From positions 13,465,945 to 13,529,944 of the forward strand of contig NC_039508.1 in NCBI RefSeq assembly GCF_003672135.1: DNA of 64,000 bases. The letters are read 5' to 3'. Under the pieces are notes generated by a model. It saw only the letters and a program-made list of their open reading frames with translations. It was not told the origin of the DNA and ran no database searches. The translations under genes and the position numbers were made by a program. Numbering within the stretch: position 1 is the first letter of the stretch; each line of letters opens with the position of its first letter. This document shows, piece after piece, positions 25,051 through 37,300 of this stretch. Source of the DNA: Ooceraea biroi (taxonomy: Eukaryota; Arthropoda; Insecta; Hymenoptera; Formicidae).

Positions 25051-26498
25051 AGTGTCGAATGACCGTGGTCTCGTCTACAAATCTATAAAGACCCTCCGAC
25101 CACCCCCGTCTCCTTCCAACCGCCCATGAGACACACAGACACGCGGCTGATTGTCCGCGCGCGCATGGTTGTCGACATGCTTGTGTCCGTGCGCGGGCGC
25201 GCTTTCCACACTGTACGCGGACAAACGATCCTGCGGGACCACTGGTCAAACACACAGCACACCTCTCGTCGGCCCATAATATGTTCTCGTCACTAGCAAC
25301 GCTGTTGCTGTTGCCGATGGCACCGTTGGCGACGTATTTTCCCCCTTTCGCGGAAATCGCCGTTCTTCGGTGATTTATCGGTCGGGCACGGCCACACTCG
25401 CTCGGCCGGAAAGGAGCGCGAGCAAGAAATTTCCTGCTTTTATGCATTAAATAAAAACATGGGTAGAGAGGGAGAGAGAGGGGGGGGAGAGGAAGAGAGT
25501 GGCCGGTGCCGTGCGAATCGTGGGCACTGGCCGCGATGAGTTTTCAGCGGGGTGCGGTCGGACGCAAACGGGGGAATGTGGGAAGGGTTGCTGCCAGATA
25601 AATTTCACCGAGAGCATTAACTCGTGCGCCACGTGGGAAAGAAATATAGCCGTGCGTTCGCGAAAGTTTTTCATGCACTCGCATAAGAAATCTATTGCAT
25701 TTATCAGAAAATCTCTATCTTGATCAGGCATATTTTAGATTTTCAGAATACTAGAAATCAGTCGTAATATCCTGCAACATTTTTGTCAGGATACTTATAT
25801 TATGTAATTTCAAATGACTCCTTTACGTCATTAATTAATATTATGTAATTTCATCGAAAATTGAATTAACGATTAAATCTCTGTTAGGTGTCCACTTATG
25901 TTGACTTCTGTCGCACCCGAAGACTTCGAAGGTTCAGTGCGACGAATAATCATCGTCACCTCGTTCGTGGGAATAGATTGATACGGAGACTCGCTGGCTA
26001 TTTTTAATGGTTATTGGCGTCATTTAATTTTCTGTCGACGCTCGCTAATCGTGGGTTGCTCCCTTCGAGGAAATAGCCGATCCATTTGTCAGCGGTGCGC
26101 CGGAAGCAGGGAGGGATTCATCCGATGGATGAGCGCGCAAAGGATTTCCTGGATATTGCAACGAACCATCCTGGGAGCACGACTCGGGGCCGGAATAAAC
26201 ATTCCGGTGTAGAAACATTTGTTTAGAACTGGTTTCAGGGCGGAAGTGATAAGAGCTGAAAGCGCGTACATCGTAGGAGCTTGTGCAGCTTGCCTGCGGA
26301 TGCTGCATATTTTTAACAAAAAATAACTTTCTTTAAATAATACCACCAGGGGGATTCTGGGGTCTAGTTAGGGAGAAAATATTGTTCTTTGCCCGAATAA
26401 TCAATATTTCGATAAGAGTCTGAGGATTTCCAAGCTGGCAAATTGTTTGCTGCTCGTGACGCGTCGCGTACAAATGTATCGCACGCGATCACATGCGT

Positions 26499-26544
26499 AA
26501 TGATATAATTTGCAATGATATAATCCACGGTGATATAATCCACG
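26499..26544 (+). repeat. Short tandem repeat, about three 16-bp units
   Basis: Three imperfect copies of a unit containing TGATATAAT, the last two also sharing CCACG. There is no coding context. Confidence 0.6.
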
Positions 26545-28103
26545 ACACCGCGATTCGTGGAATCTCGCTGAATCGCGGCATGAGGATAGCAAATGGGTGT
26601 AACCGTGGGCTGCGTGTGAGAAATATGAAACGGCGACAATAAAAAGGCGTAGCGTTGCGGAGCGCCGGCAACGTGCAATCAGAGGGGACAAACGGCACGG
26701 AGACGTGTTTCAGCCTCTTTCCATTTTGTTCCTCTCCGCAAGGGCAGCCTGCGGTTCGTCTCCGGACTCTCCTACCTCTCTCACGTATGTTGCGCGTGTA
26801 TTTTCCGAAGGCCGCGTCATGCCACGATCGGGGGATAATAACAGGCGAAATTTCTACCGCCTCGCGATTCGCAGGAAGTCACTTCCTCCAGCGGCGTCGA
26901 CGGCTCTCACTGTTTTCCAGGTGTCCCTTCCTGCCGTCGCTGGTGCACGTCGTTGCCGCGGTGAGAAATTTCCGCCGCGGAATCGCGCGCGTGTCAGCAG
27001 CACTCCTGAGAACTCAGGAAACCGGGCAGACTAGTTATTATCCTGAAAAACGAGCTGCGTCACAAATTGTCTCTCGCAAGTCGTCGTGTCCAATGCGACA
27101 TTCATATACACCTGTTTCGTGTATCCTCAGATTTATTTCGCAAGTTTGCGAGCAGTGTTAAACATCGAGAGAATCCTATACCAATGTACACGCCCAGGAG
27201 AATTAATTTCTGAGAAATCGGCAAGCGATACTGGAGGATTTAGATTAAATTCTCAGACTCGAGTATCCTCGACGCTAGTATACGTAGTTGGACGCGCGCC
27301 CCGGAACGAATCGGGTTAACAACACCGCACGTTACGATACGCACGTTATCGTCCGTGCTGAAATCGAGACCTCGGGCAGGATGACGACGCACCTCCGGGT
27401 GCGATACGAAAGAGCGGCCTGTGTAACCGATCCGGCGCATTAAAGTGACAGAAATTGGCCGCGCCTGAGGTGTGTGCTGCCCAATGGACGGACGGCCGTG
27501 GTGGGGCCCCCGTAATTTCCATATTGTAATGTCCCGTATCCTGTCGCCCGGGTACCGGCTGATATTATGCGCTAACAAACCATTTAGGCCAGGTGTTAAA
27601 TTGTCTGTGACGCCCGAACGGTCGCTCACTCGTTCTCTCTGTCGACGTACCCGACGTCGTCGTCGTTGCCGACACCGCCGCCGCTCGATACGAACGACGG
27701 GCCCCCGGTGTCGTTCTGCCACGGAAGGAGACGAGAGGACACCGAGGAAACATGTACGGGCGTGTGTGGAAAAGGTCGGGACTCGAATGAGCATTAATGG
27801 CTGCAAATTGGCCAGAAAAACGGCTGGGACGCGAGCCCGATCGACCCGGGGCGAAAAAAAAGTCCTGGCGACCGATGCGACCGTTTCCTGTTTATGGTCG
27901 TGCGGTAGAAAAAGATAATGAAGACCGTGTCGTATAGTGCTGTTTCTTTATGTCGACTGGTCTCACGACGGTTATAATCGATTTGACCGATCGATCTGTC
28001 AAATCCTCTCTTAAGAGACATGTAAATCTATGAGTACATCAAATCGTTATGTTAATCTTATTTCTTTGTAGCTAAATGTCAAAACTTTTTATTTTTGTTT
28101 CAG

Positions 28104-28150
28104 ATCTTGGTAGCTGAATGCGCCGTTGATTCTGAATTGCAGCTGTTTCG
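28104..28150 (+). other. Candidate 47-nt micro-exon
   Basis: A long T-rich tract ending TTTTTGTTTCAG (acceptor to 28103) precedes 47 bases that end at a consensus donor, TTTCG/GTGAGTAA. The plus frame starting at the first base is the only open one and would give ILVAECAVDSELQLF plus a split codon. The splice signals are among the best in the window, but there is no recognisable protein context. It could belong to a large plus-strand transcript starting near 15.3 kb, although that join would stop quickly if the first exon is translated. Confidence 0.35.
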
Positions 28151-30600
28151 GTGAGTAATAAGTGGGAAAATTTAAAGTGATGGTGATTTCTTGAAATTTC
28201 ACATGCTCACCAATTGACCTTCTGTACATTGTCGTGATACATGTTTAAAAAATAAAATATCAGTAATAATACGTGCACGTGCATACAAAGTGCAGAAATG
28301 ACGGCTATTAAAGCCTCGACGAGGTTGACACTCGAAACGATTATGTCGTCAGCACTCACTAAATGAACGACTCCTACAGATATATTCTTTCGCGTATGCT
28401 ATAATCAAGCTGTAACTTTGAAAAAAGTGGTGACGAGGGCGAGTAGGCAGAGTAAATTGACGGTCAGCATTATCCTACGCGTAATCATCCTAAATTAGCC
28501 GTAAAAGACCGAGCAACTGGATGTGACGAAACGCATTCTCGATTCTCGAGAAAATACTCCTTTGGTTATTTCTTACAGAATCGTCCCTCCCCTCCCCCAT
28601 CACCAAGCAAAAGATGTAAAACGCAATGTAAAACAAGATCTCGAAAGTTTTGAAGTGTTACGATACCTCAAATTTCTATAAACAAGCACGAGCTCACGGG
28701 AGCAATCGCGTGATCGAAATCAACGAGGTTCGTTTTACGAAAAAGGTGCAAGTAACAAAGAAGATCGGTATCTGAAAGACAAACAGGCACGCGAGTCGAG
28801 AAGGAAAAATGTTCGGAGCTCACTAACACGCTCCCGAACTGCTTCCTTTGCCGTCCCATCTGTTCGGGCTGACTCCAATTATTTAAATGCCAGCTCTAGC
28901 GATAATTCGTCCCATTACGAATGCGACTAGCGATGAGCTCGAGCAATTACGCGTCTACCACTGAATCCACCAGTATCGAGGCTTAATCTCGGTTGGGAAA
29001 GCGACAGGCTGCACGTTTTCACGTTAACACGTTCGAGTGATCCACGCTTGTCCTTTGTCCACATCAAAATTCTGTACGTGACAAAAATTACATAAATTCT
29101 ACAATTAAATTTATAGCATGAAAGAATTGTGACGATTGATTAGATAAATATTGTAATTCTAGTTAAAAAATTCGATAGAGTTGAACGGAAATAAAATAAT
29201 CACCGTATCCATAATTGCAATATTCGCATATTAGCTCCATCATACGGCTTAATCTATATATTGATCCCAGTGTTAAGCTCGTAGCATTCATCATTTCTTT
29301 GCGAAGCAAGATATTCATCCAATTCAAATTTTAGTTTTTGCATCACAGTATGTTTCATTACTTTTATTGTTCTACGCGTTCGAGAGTGGTTCGAGGCGAT
29401 CGCTACTCGCGCGGTTGGTCACAACGAGCGGGCATACCTCGTAGCGATAATTTCTCCGTGGAGAACGCGAAGCACCGTCAAATAAATGCGTGGCCCCACA
29501 CACTCGGATACACACGCGGAAAGAAAGAGAAAAAGTGATAGAAACTACGGAGAAGGCGAGCTCGAGAGCGACAGAGGTAGAGCGTCAGGTAGTAGTGACT
29601 GGAAAGAGAGAACGAGGCGTCCCGGCCGCTCCTGTGTGGGCCTTAAGGAGGGCCTTAGGGAACTTAAGTGCGGTGGGGAGCCTTATCTCGCCTCGTTACT
29701 TCGCCTTAACGGCGGCGAATGCTTGAAATATCGGCGCGCCGGCTTCCGTAATTCCGTATAGAAACGGCGCTTGATTCGGCCATTAGTACGACGCCGGTAA
29801 TTCAAACGAGCGCGATTACTCGGCCAGCGAGAAATCCTCACCGAATGCTCACCTGCCGCGCTTCCTCTTCGCGCGCACCGCGGTTAAATTCGCTTAATCG
29901 CGCCGCGTCATAAAGCTGTCAGGATCCGGAACGGCCGCGGGATTAATTTCCTTAAGTTCGCGATACAGCGAGGAACGATTTTCCCCTTAAGCAACGGGAA
30001 ATGGACTCCGCACACGATCACTTGCCGATATCGTTGCTGTTAGAACGCGCCTTTCCATTTTGACATTCACCTAATTACCTAATTACGGACGTCGCGCGGC
30101 AAGTAAGCGTAACACGACGTCATTATCGTGAACAGTCTACGTACGATGTGGCGACATGCCGTCCTTGAGATAAGGCCTGTCAATGGACCCGGACCACTCC
30201 TCTGGTCGAACAACGCGTTATCCGCTTCCATCCGAACGTGAGCAAAACGAGCCGTGATCCTTCAGCCGGAGAGACGCCCCAGGTCCGATGCGAAAATCAA
30301 ATCGAGATCCTCGTCCTCTTCTTGTCTCATAGGGAAGATTCTACGACCAACGAACCATCATCGTTGTCGTTGTCGTCGTCGTCGTGCTTTCGCAATATTG
30401 GGAATTGCATGAGGCACGCCAGCCACGGAGTGTACCAGGACGTTCGGAACCGACCATTACGAATCAATAAGCGAGGACGGAGAACGGCGGGCCTTCCGTG
30501 GGACGTTTAATTTGCGACAAGATCGTGGGTGGGTTAACGACGGACTGAAAACTATGAAAAGACGCCTCGAGGACGACGACGACGAGGGAAGTCTGGTCCC

Positions 30601-30755
30601 GTGGTACCAGCTGTCACGGTAAGAGAGAATCGGTGAGAGCGATGGGTGGGTATGGGTATAGGAGGGTGGGCATGGAGACAACGAGACGTCGACGGTCCAA
30701 TTAGATCCTAAATGCGACGTAGTTGCTACCGTCTGCTCGCGGGATGATACGTTTT
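30601..30755 (+). repeat. Diverged local duplication, copy A
   Basis: This block shares an ordered series of short near-identical segments with 31128-31305. The segments are GGTACCAGCTGTCACGGT, then after about 75 bases CCAATTAGATCCTAAA, then GGGATGATA. Sequence between the shared segments has diverged. I see no coding frame in common, so a duplicated regulatory segment or an old repeat are the likely readings. Confidence 0.55.
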
Positions 30756-31127
30756 ATTTTCCGCTTTAGTAGCGTATCTCCGCAGGCTCGAGTGAAACGC
30801 CGCAAAGAGTCGCAGAAATTTATTTCACAGCATTGGACGCTTTCTCAGTCATTTCTTTGGAAAATTCAGTAATTATTTTCTGTTCTTTCATGCAATCGTT
30901 CTTATTATTAATTACTTTCGTAAAATAAAATTGATTCTAAATTTACATTGGCGATAACATGTAGATTTTAACTAGAAGCGTTTGATATAACGATTATAGA
31001 ACAATTTCGAATTTCACGACGTTATCGCGACATTTTGTGCAATGCGCCTCGTCCTTTTTCCAAGGAAGAGGATATCTGAGTCTCCTAGCTATTAACAAAT
31101 TTTCTCGTCCTTTCGTGCGGATGGCTC

Positions 31128-31305
31128 GCGGTACCGGCTGTCACGGTCCTCGGGATGGGACCGAGTAAAAAACGAATGGGCCGCGCGTGGAAAGAGTGCG
31201 GAGGATACGAAGACGACAGGATAACAAGACGCTGACGGCCCAATTAGATCCTAAACGCGGCAATAATTTCCTACGTTATAACCGAACGCGTTAGGGGATG
31301 ATATA
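31128..31305 (+). repeat. Diverged local duplication, copy B
   Basis: The partner of copy A, with GGTACCGGCTGTCACGGT, then CCAATTAGATCCTAAA, then GGGGATGATA in the same order and orientation, about 530 bases downstream. Spacing between segments differs by 10-20 bases. Confidence 0.55.
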
Positions 31306-34300
31306 TTTCGGCGCTGTAGGTTTCAGAGAACGGCCGCTTGTAATTGGTCGGGCAAACCTCTAATTTTCCCCCCTGATCGATGGTGTCTGCTATCACCATA
31401 GCGAATCGGTTAAAAAGACGTATGGATCGATTACGTGTCAACCTGTGAGGTATCATGTGTCTGATGTCGATTAAATCGCGATCGATCATGCGAGATGTCT
31501 GGTAACGATACAAAAAATACATTATATTAAATTGCGATTTCATAGAACTCTTGGCAATTTACTGTATTTTCATGAAATGCGGAATAACCAGGTATATGAC
31601 AAATAGAGAGCGCGTCCTCGTTAATTATTTACGTAATTAACTCTCTATGCGATTTTAGCCTTAAAATGTTAATTACTGCTATTGGCAAGCTAAATGCGAT
31701 TTCATACGCACGCATAGTATTACCTTTGTGCACTAGCGTATTCTTCATAATAAGCCTAAATAAGCCTTGCGTCAATCGCTAATAATTAATATTCTATTGT
31801 GCGTTATATTTTATGTCTGTCCTTTGATGATTCCGCGCGTTTGCCGGCGAAACCCGGCGCCTCGCCGCGATTCATTTGCAAAGTTGCATTCTCGGCCTAT
31901 CGAACTCGTTGCGCTAGCTCCAGAGAAAAATCTCTTGTAAGTCCGCCGCCTCGGAATTTGGCACTTAACGCAGGTAGTCTAGATTCCTGCAGTTGAGGCT
32001 GTTACGTCCCGTGATGCACCTGTAGTCGGCTTTTGCGCGTATGCGGCTTGCATACGCGACTCGCATACCAGGACGACGACGACTTTATGGCCCGGGTCTT
32101 AAAGTCCGGGATTCGAAGTGAATTCTTCCAATCCGTGAGAAGGACGAGAGTGAGAGGAGCGGGTGGGCGCAAGGGCTGCCAGAATCAGGAGGAAGAGGTG
32201 GAGAAGAAAGAGGAAAAGGAGAAGGAGGAGAAGGTCCATTGGATTTTTCGATGGCATGTCGCCGGTTTCACACCCTAAGTGGCGCGGTGCCTCTGTTCGA
32301 AGACACTCACACATCCGGCCGTCCCGAGTCCGGAGGACTGAGGGCCTGCTCGAACGAAGCTGGACGCACACCACGATCGAGCGGCTGAATAAAAGATGAG
32401 ATTCACACCGAGTCTTGTTCGCGGCTCTCTTTCGGTTTTTCTGTCGTTTCTCTCCGCCGACATCGGCTGCCGAACGCGGTTCCTCCATCGCTGTTGCGCT
32501 TAATAAAGTGACTTCGGGAACGGCGCGAAAGCTCCCGGCCTCGCATCTCGGCCGATGTACCGCGGGACCGGTCCCCAAGCTCACCGTGTCCGAGGACCGA
32601 CTTCGAGCAGCGCGTCTTCGGTAACCCAACGTGTTTCTCTCTTGGATCGTGTCCACTCGAAGTGTGGAAGGATCCAATTTCGCGGACGACCGATCAACTT
32701 CGCATGAAAGTCAGATTCGCGTGGGAATACACGTGAAGTAAACGAAGAAGTTAAAAAGATTCTTATCCTATGTGACGTTACATGTATACGTTACCATCCA
32801 GATTAGCTCTAGAAATAAATCAACAGCAAATTTTACAAGATATTGATAAAAGTAGTGATTAGAAAAAGATAGAATTAATTAGCATTTACAAATAAAGAAT
32901 CTTTTTTTATGTTTGCTGATATAAAAATCGTACATACTTTAATTGGTTTAAATACGTAAACCAATTAGTACCAATCCGGTGACATTCTCGCAGCCGTGAT
33001 AACTATATCGAAGAATAGACTTTTACGTACAATTGACAAGAAACGTTTCACGAACAAAATATAAGTTTCTTCGATCCTGTCGCTTGTATCGGTTTTTCAC
33101 CTTTGCGTGCAACCTCCGTTCGTTTTTCTGCTATCCTCCTGTCGCTATGTTTAATTAAGTAATTTCACAATCGACGTAAATATGGCTGTCGTCCACAGGT
33201 TTTTGTACGGCTTGTTGCTTGATTTTCGCCTTCGACAGCTTGGTCGTTCTTCCTTACTCTGTACTGAAGACTGAAACGATCACGCCAACCTTCGGACCAC
33301 TGACCGGTTTTGCCGCGAGTTAAGCTCTTAATGGATACGTGGTTGTCTTCGATCGTGATTATCGAAGATCAGCCGATACTTTCGCTTTTCTTCACTCTTC
33401 TAAGCCTTCATTTAATTTGCGGATCGTAATCATCAATTTATAAGACAAAAATTAAGTGCAGATCTTTAATAACTTGTGACTCAAGTGTTTGTATCAATTT
33501 CGCTTCCATGTTTCAATTTGGTTGTCATAAATATCATTGTGTGTAGTTTAATAGATTTTATAATAATAATGTCATTAAAATCAGGAAGTCGTATGTATTC
33601 CTTCGCTATTGAAAAGCTTTGAACTCTTTAATTAAATTCGAGAATTCTGTTTTCAAATACCACATAGGGCCATTTAAAATCTTCCCTAAAGTCGTTCCGT
33701 ATAGGACGAAGACATTGACGGATTTGTACGTTCCCCTTAATGTCAGACTTCAATCTTAATTGAAGTGATACCCCGAGCGAGCGGCTGGTTTTTCTGCGCC
33801 GCGCTTTTCTTCAACGAGCTATCTGTATGTGAGAATTTGAACCATTAAAATTGCTCGTACCATTTTCGCTCGGTCGGCCTTCCGCGAAGATATGAAATGC
33901 AGAAAAACGCGCGTTCGTAAGACCGCGCGATTTACGATCGAGCGTCACGAGCGTTTTTCCCACCGATTTCTTCTTGCAGCTCGTGCACACTTCACGAAGA
34001 AGTAGACGCGCGAGTTCTTCCACTCGTGTTCATCCACCCGATATCGATCTCACTCTGTTTTCAATATCTTTGTTTTTCTGCCACGCGGAACATCGAAAGG
34101 CTTCTCCAAACTCGTTGAGGATCTACGGGTTCTGACAGGTTACTTCAGACCGGTTCTACTTCAACTTAAAGTGTAGACGGATCTCCGCCCATACACGAAG
34201 TCAAATATTTTCGCCACGTCTCTGAAGGTAGACTCATGGAATCGTACGATCTGTCCCCTGCCACGGTACTCCTCTTGCAGATAATTGGGACAAAAATTAA

Positions 34301-37300
34301 CACTTCACGAATAATACGGCGAATAAATTTTTGCGAAATTTAATGCAATAGGATTATAATGTGGTAACGAATTACTGCAAATTGCCGCAATTTGCAGATG
34401 ATATATGTATACGTGTTCTCTGTATTTTCTTTCTTCCCCGATGTACATTTATACCAACATGTAATTACTATCGACTCGCTGTCAATAGCGAGAATTCAGG
34501 GGGTAAGTTACCCGTATGAACACCAGAAGTAAGCGGCGGTCCTATCTCTTCGACGAGTTTCAACGTAACGCAGGTGTAATCATGTATATGGGACGTTAAA
34601 TTGCTCTCAACTTTCTTGCCGTGCGTTCACTATGTCTGAAACTTTAATTGCAGGATAAATAAGATCACAGATAAAATGCAACGTTATGTGCCCTTATGTA
34701 TTTTTTTTAATACTTTCTCAGATCACATTGTGAAATCTTTTTAAACATTTTTTTCAAAGTACGATGCATAAACTGCGTGTTCAAAGTACACTTATTGCAG
34801 CCATAAGGATTATTCGCATTAACGACTTAATCACGATAAAAGAATTAAAAAATCAAATCTTACGTACCGTGCAGTAATTAAATATTTGAAAGCGACGAGG
34901 ATATTTTCAATGTGAAATTAATACAGTTTCAGATACCATCAACCATCGAAATTTGATAACTTTGTAGACTGATCTCGTGTCCATTCTCTAGACTTTGTCG
35001 TATGTTCAGCAAGAGCCAATGCGTCCCCTCTTTACGTGATATCCGTGTCGATTACGTGCATTCTCGCGGCCAAGTGTGTGCAGTGCAACAAAGCGCCGTG
35101 AAATGTACAGCTGTTAACCCGCAGCTAAAAAGCATACTAAATGACCGGCCCGTTAAAGGCCGCATAATGACTACGGGCTACGGGACGTGCGAGACGAGTC
35201 GTCATTCGTGCCGCATTCGACGCGCGTAATCTATCCGAGGAATTGACAGGGCGCACCGGGCAGGTGAGAGTGCGCGTGATCTCGATTAATATCTCGATCG
35301 GCCGTGTGCGCGATCGACGGGTTTAATGGGCACTGGCGAAACTTTGCGATCGCGTTTCCCGCCACGTCGCGTGTAGCCGCGAATCGTGCATTTTGCAACG
35401 CGACGAGGAGAAACGGACACTTCCTTCCACATTTGCCGACGTGGATAGCATTTCGTTAGATCTCGCTTTCATTTGCAATGCAAAGCGGTTGCGGATTGCA
35501 CGCGCAGTGGAAGTGCATTTCGCGCTTAGAAAAAGCAACGCTTCGCTGAACAAGCTTCACGTTCGGACGAGAAAAGTCCGCGCGCGACCGTTTTCAGCTG
35601 TGACCAGCCGTGAGGCGCACACATTCGTCGTCCGTGTGGTTCAATGACACACGGGAAGCCCCTTAAAACTGTTTGCGTGTCAACGGTACGGCGATCGCAC
35701 CGCGGATGTACGGAAACAAGCCGCGACCTGCCAGGTCGAAATGCACGCTCTGACCCGTTCTTCGTTAACCAGTTATCGGTTAGTCGGTTACAGGAACGAG
35801 GCCGAGTGAGAAGTTTCGATCGACGAGCCAATCAAATGTAACTGCCCGAGATCAATGCGTGTTGCATGATTTATTTCGTTTCTCAAACTTAAGATCTGCA
35901 AAATCGCAAGTATAATCGATAGATGAGCACTGATATTAACTCGACTCCTCTTACAAAGGAACCTTATGGAAATATGGCGTGTTTTGACTTTCGACCGTAT
36001 ATACTATTTATTTCAGAATTTTTAAACGCTTTTGTTGCTCGTGACGAAATTCCTTCACGTGGTTTGCAAGTGCGAGGACACAATTTAATGGAGCGTGTTA
36101 AAACGGACTCTCGCATGAACACACCTTTCTCGCTTCGAGTTGTCGCCTCGTGAGTGCAATCGTAAACGAATTAAAAATTTCTACGCGGGTTGTAAACCGA
36201 TACAATTAAGCCAACGAAGAAGAGCTGTAAAGGGTTGTAAAAGGCAATTAACGCGTGGCGTGTGACTAGGATTATAAGTCACTCGGGCTGTTACAGCTGT
36301 CGTTGTAAAAACTGTGCGTCCTCGTACGCTCGATCCCTTCCGCAACTTCGCCAGAGCGCTTCAATTTTTATCGCGATGTGCAGCGAGATAACTTTTATTA
36401 ATTCTCTGGGCTCTGTACAGGGTGTCTCTAATTTAGCTTTAACTGCGTCGTTTCAGCATTCGTTTTTATACAGAGGAAAAGACATAAAATAAAAAACGGC
36501 CACGACATTCGTGGATCTCGACGGGACACATTGTATTTTATAAGGCAAGGGGTGTCTCTGATGCGTTAGATAAAATCGGCGGTGTTATTTAGAGGGTTTC
36601 TGTACTGTTACTTCTTCGCACGGCCGAGGAATTATAATGACGTCGAGTTTAACGCGTGTACCAACCTGCATCTATAAAATTTTAAGTTGCGTAGTATGCA
36701 CGAAACAGAGAGACGTGTGAGTGATTCCGACGTTGTTATAGTCGATCAAATAAAATCAATTACTTGAATAAAGAAAAAAACAGAAGTATATTTGAAACTT
36801 CTCCTGCTGTTCGCAAGATGAATACGATAGAATTTTAAAAGTATAATGACGGGGAAACGACTTACGGCGATTTATAAATATGTAACATTTCGGTAATCGA
36901 TAATCACGAGTCGACGATCATCTCGCGGTGGTACCGCGGTTTAACGCAAGCCACGCGATCGTTCCGACGAAGAAAATTGTGAAAGGATTAAAATGCAAGA
37001 ACCACGTTCGTGGAAAAATTGCTTGCTTCTTGAACGATCACAAATCACTCACTGTCTGGCGTTAATCGCGCACATGGCGCACGACATCATTAAGAAATCC
37101 CATCACGGAAGGACATCGTTATCTGATATAACCGTTCGCTATAGATGAGTAACGCTTACGAAGAAACAACAATCCTAAGGAAAATTGCAGAAGAAACTAA
37201 CGCTGATGAAGATTAGATCATGTGTTACACTGGAAAGCGTGTGATGTGTGCCTAATTCAACAAATTAAAACGACAAAAGATAAAAGCGTTTTAATAAAAC

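Larger units (their letters stand above)
17141..28103. other. Gene-poor stretch, no supported gene
   Basis: No recognisable protein domain, tRNA or rRNA was found. Contents include CT-rich tracts (19600-19690, 21180-21252, 22668-22725), an AT-rich interval (20040-20240), hairpin-forming sequences (18554-18606, 23611-23647), a TATA promoter candidate (25014) and a short triplicated unit (26499-26544). Two-strand open frames at 25.0-25.4 and 27.2-27.9 kb coincide with high GC. Confidence 0.45.

Noticed and set aside
27240..27806. 188-codon open frame on the minus strand
   Set aside because: No domain, overlapped on the other strand by a 148-codon frame, in GC-rich sequence. With so few stops a 64-kb window should contain several frames this long by chance.
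32099..32677. 192-codon open frame on the minus strand
   Set aside because: The C-terminal part is poly-Leu read from a GA-rich tract, and no motif is recognisable; judged background.
35923..36153. 76-codon plus-strand frame ending at TCGTGAGTGC
   Set aside because: The donor has C at -1, no domain is recognised and the codon pattern is near background.
36417..36430. CAGGGTGTCTC preceded by TA, like the terminus of the foldback elements
   Set aside because: No partner inverted end was found nearby; a single 11-base match is not enough to call an element.
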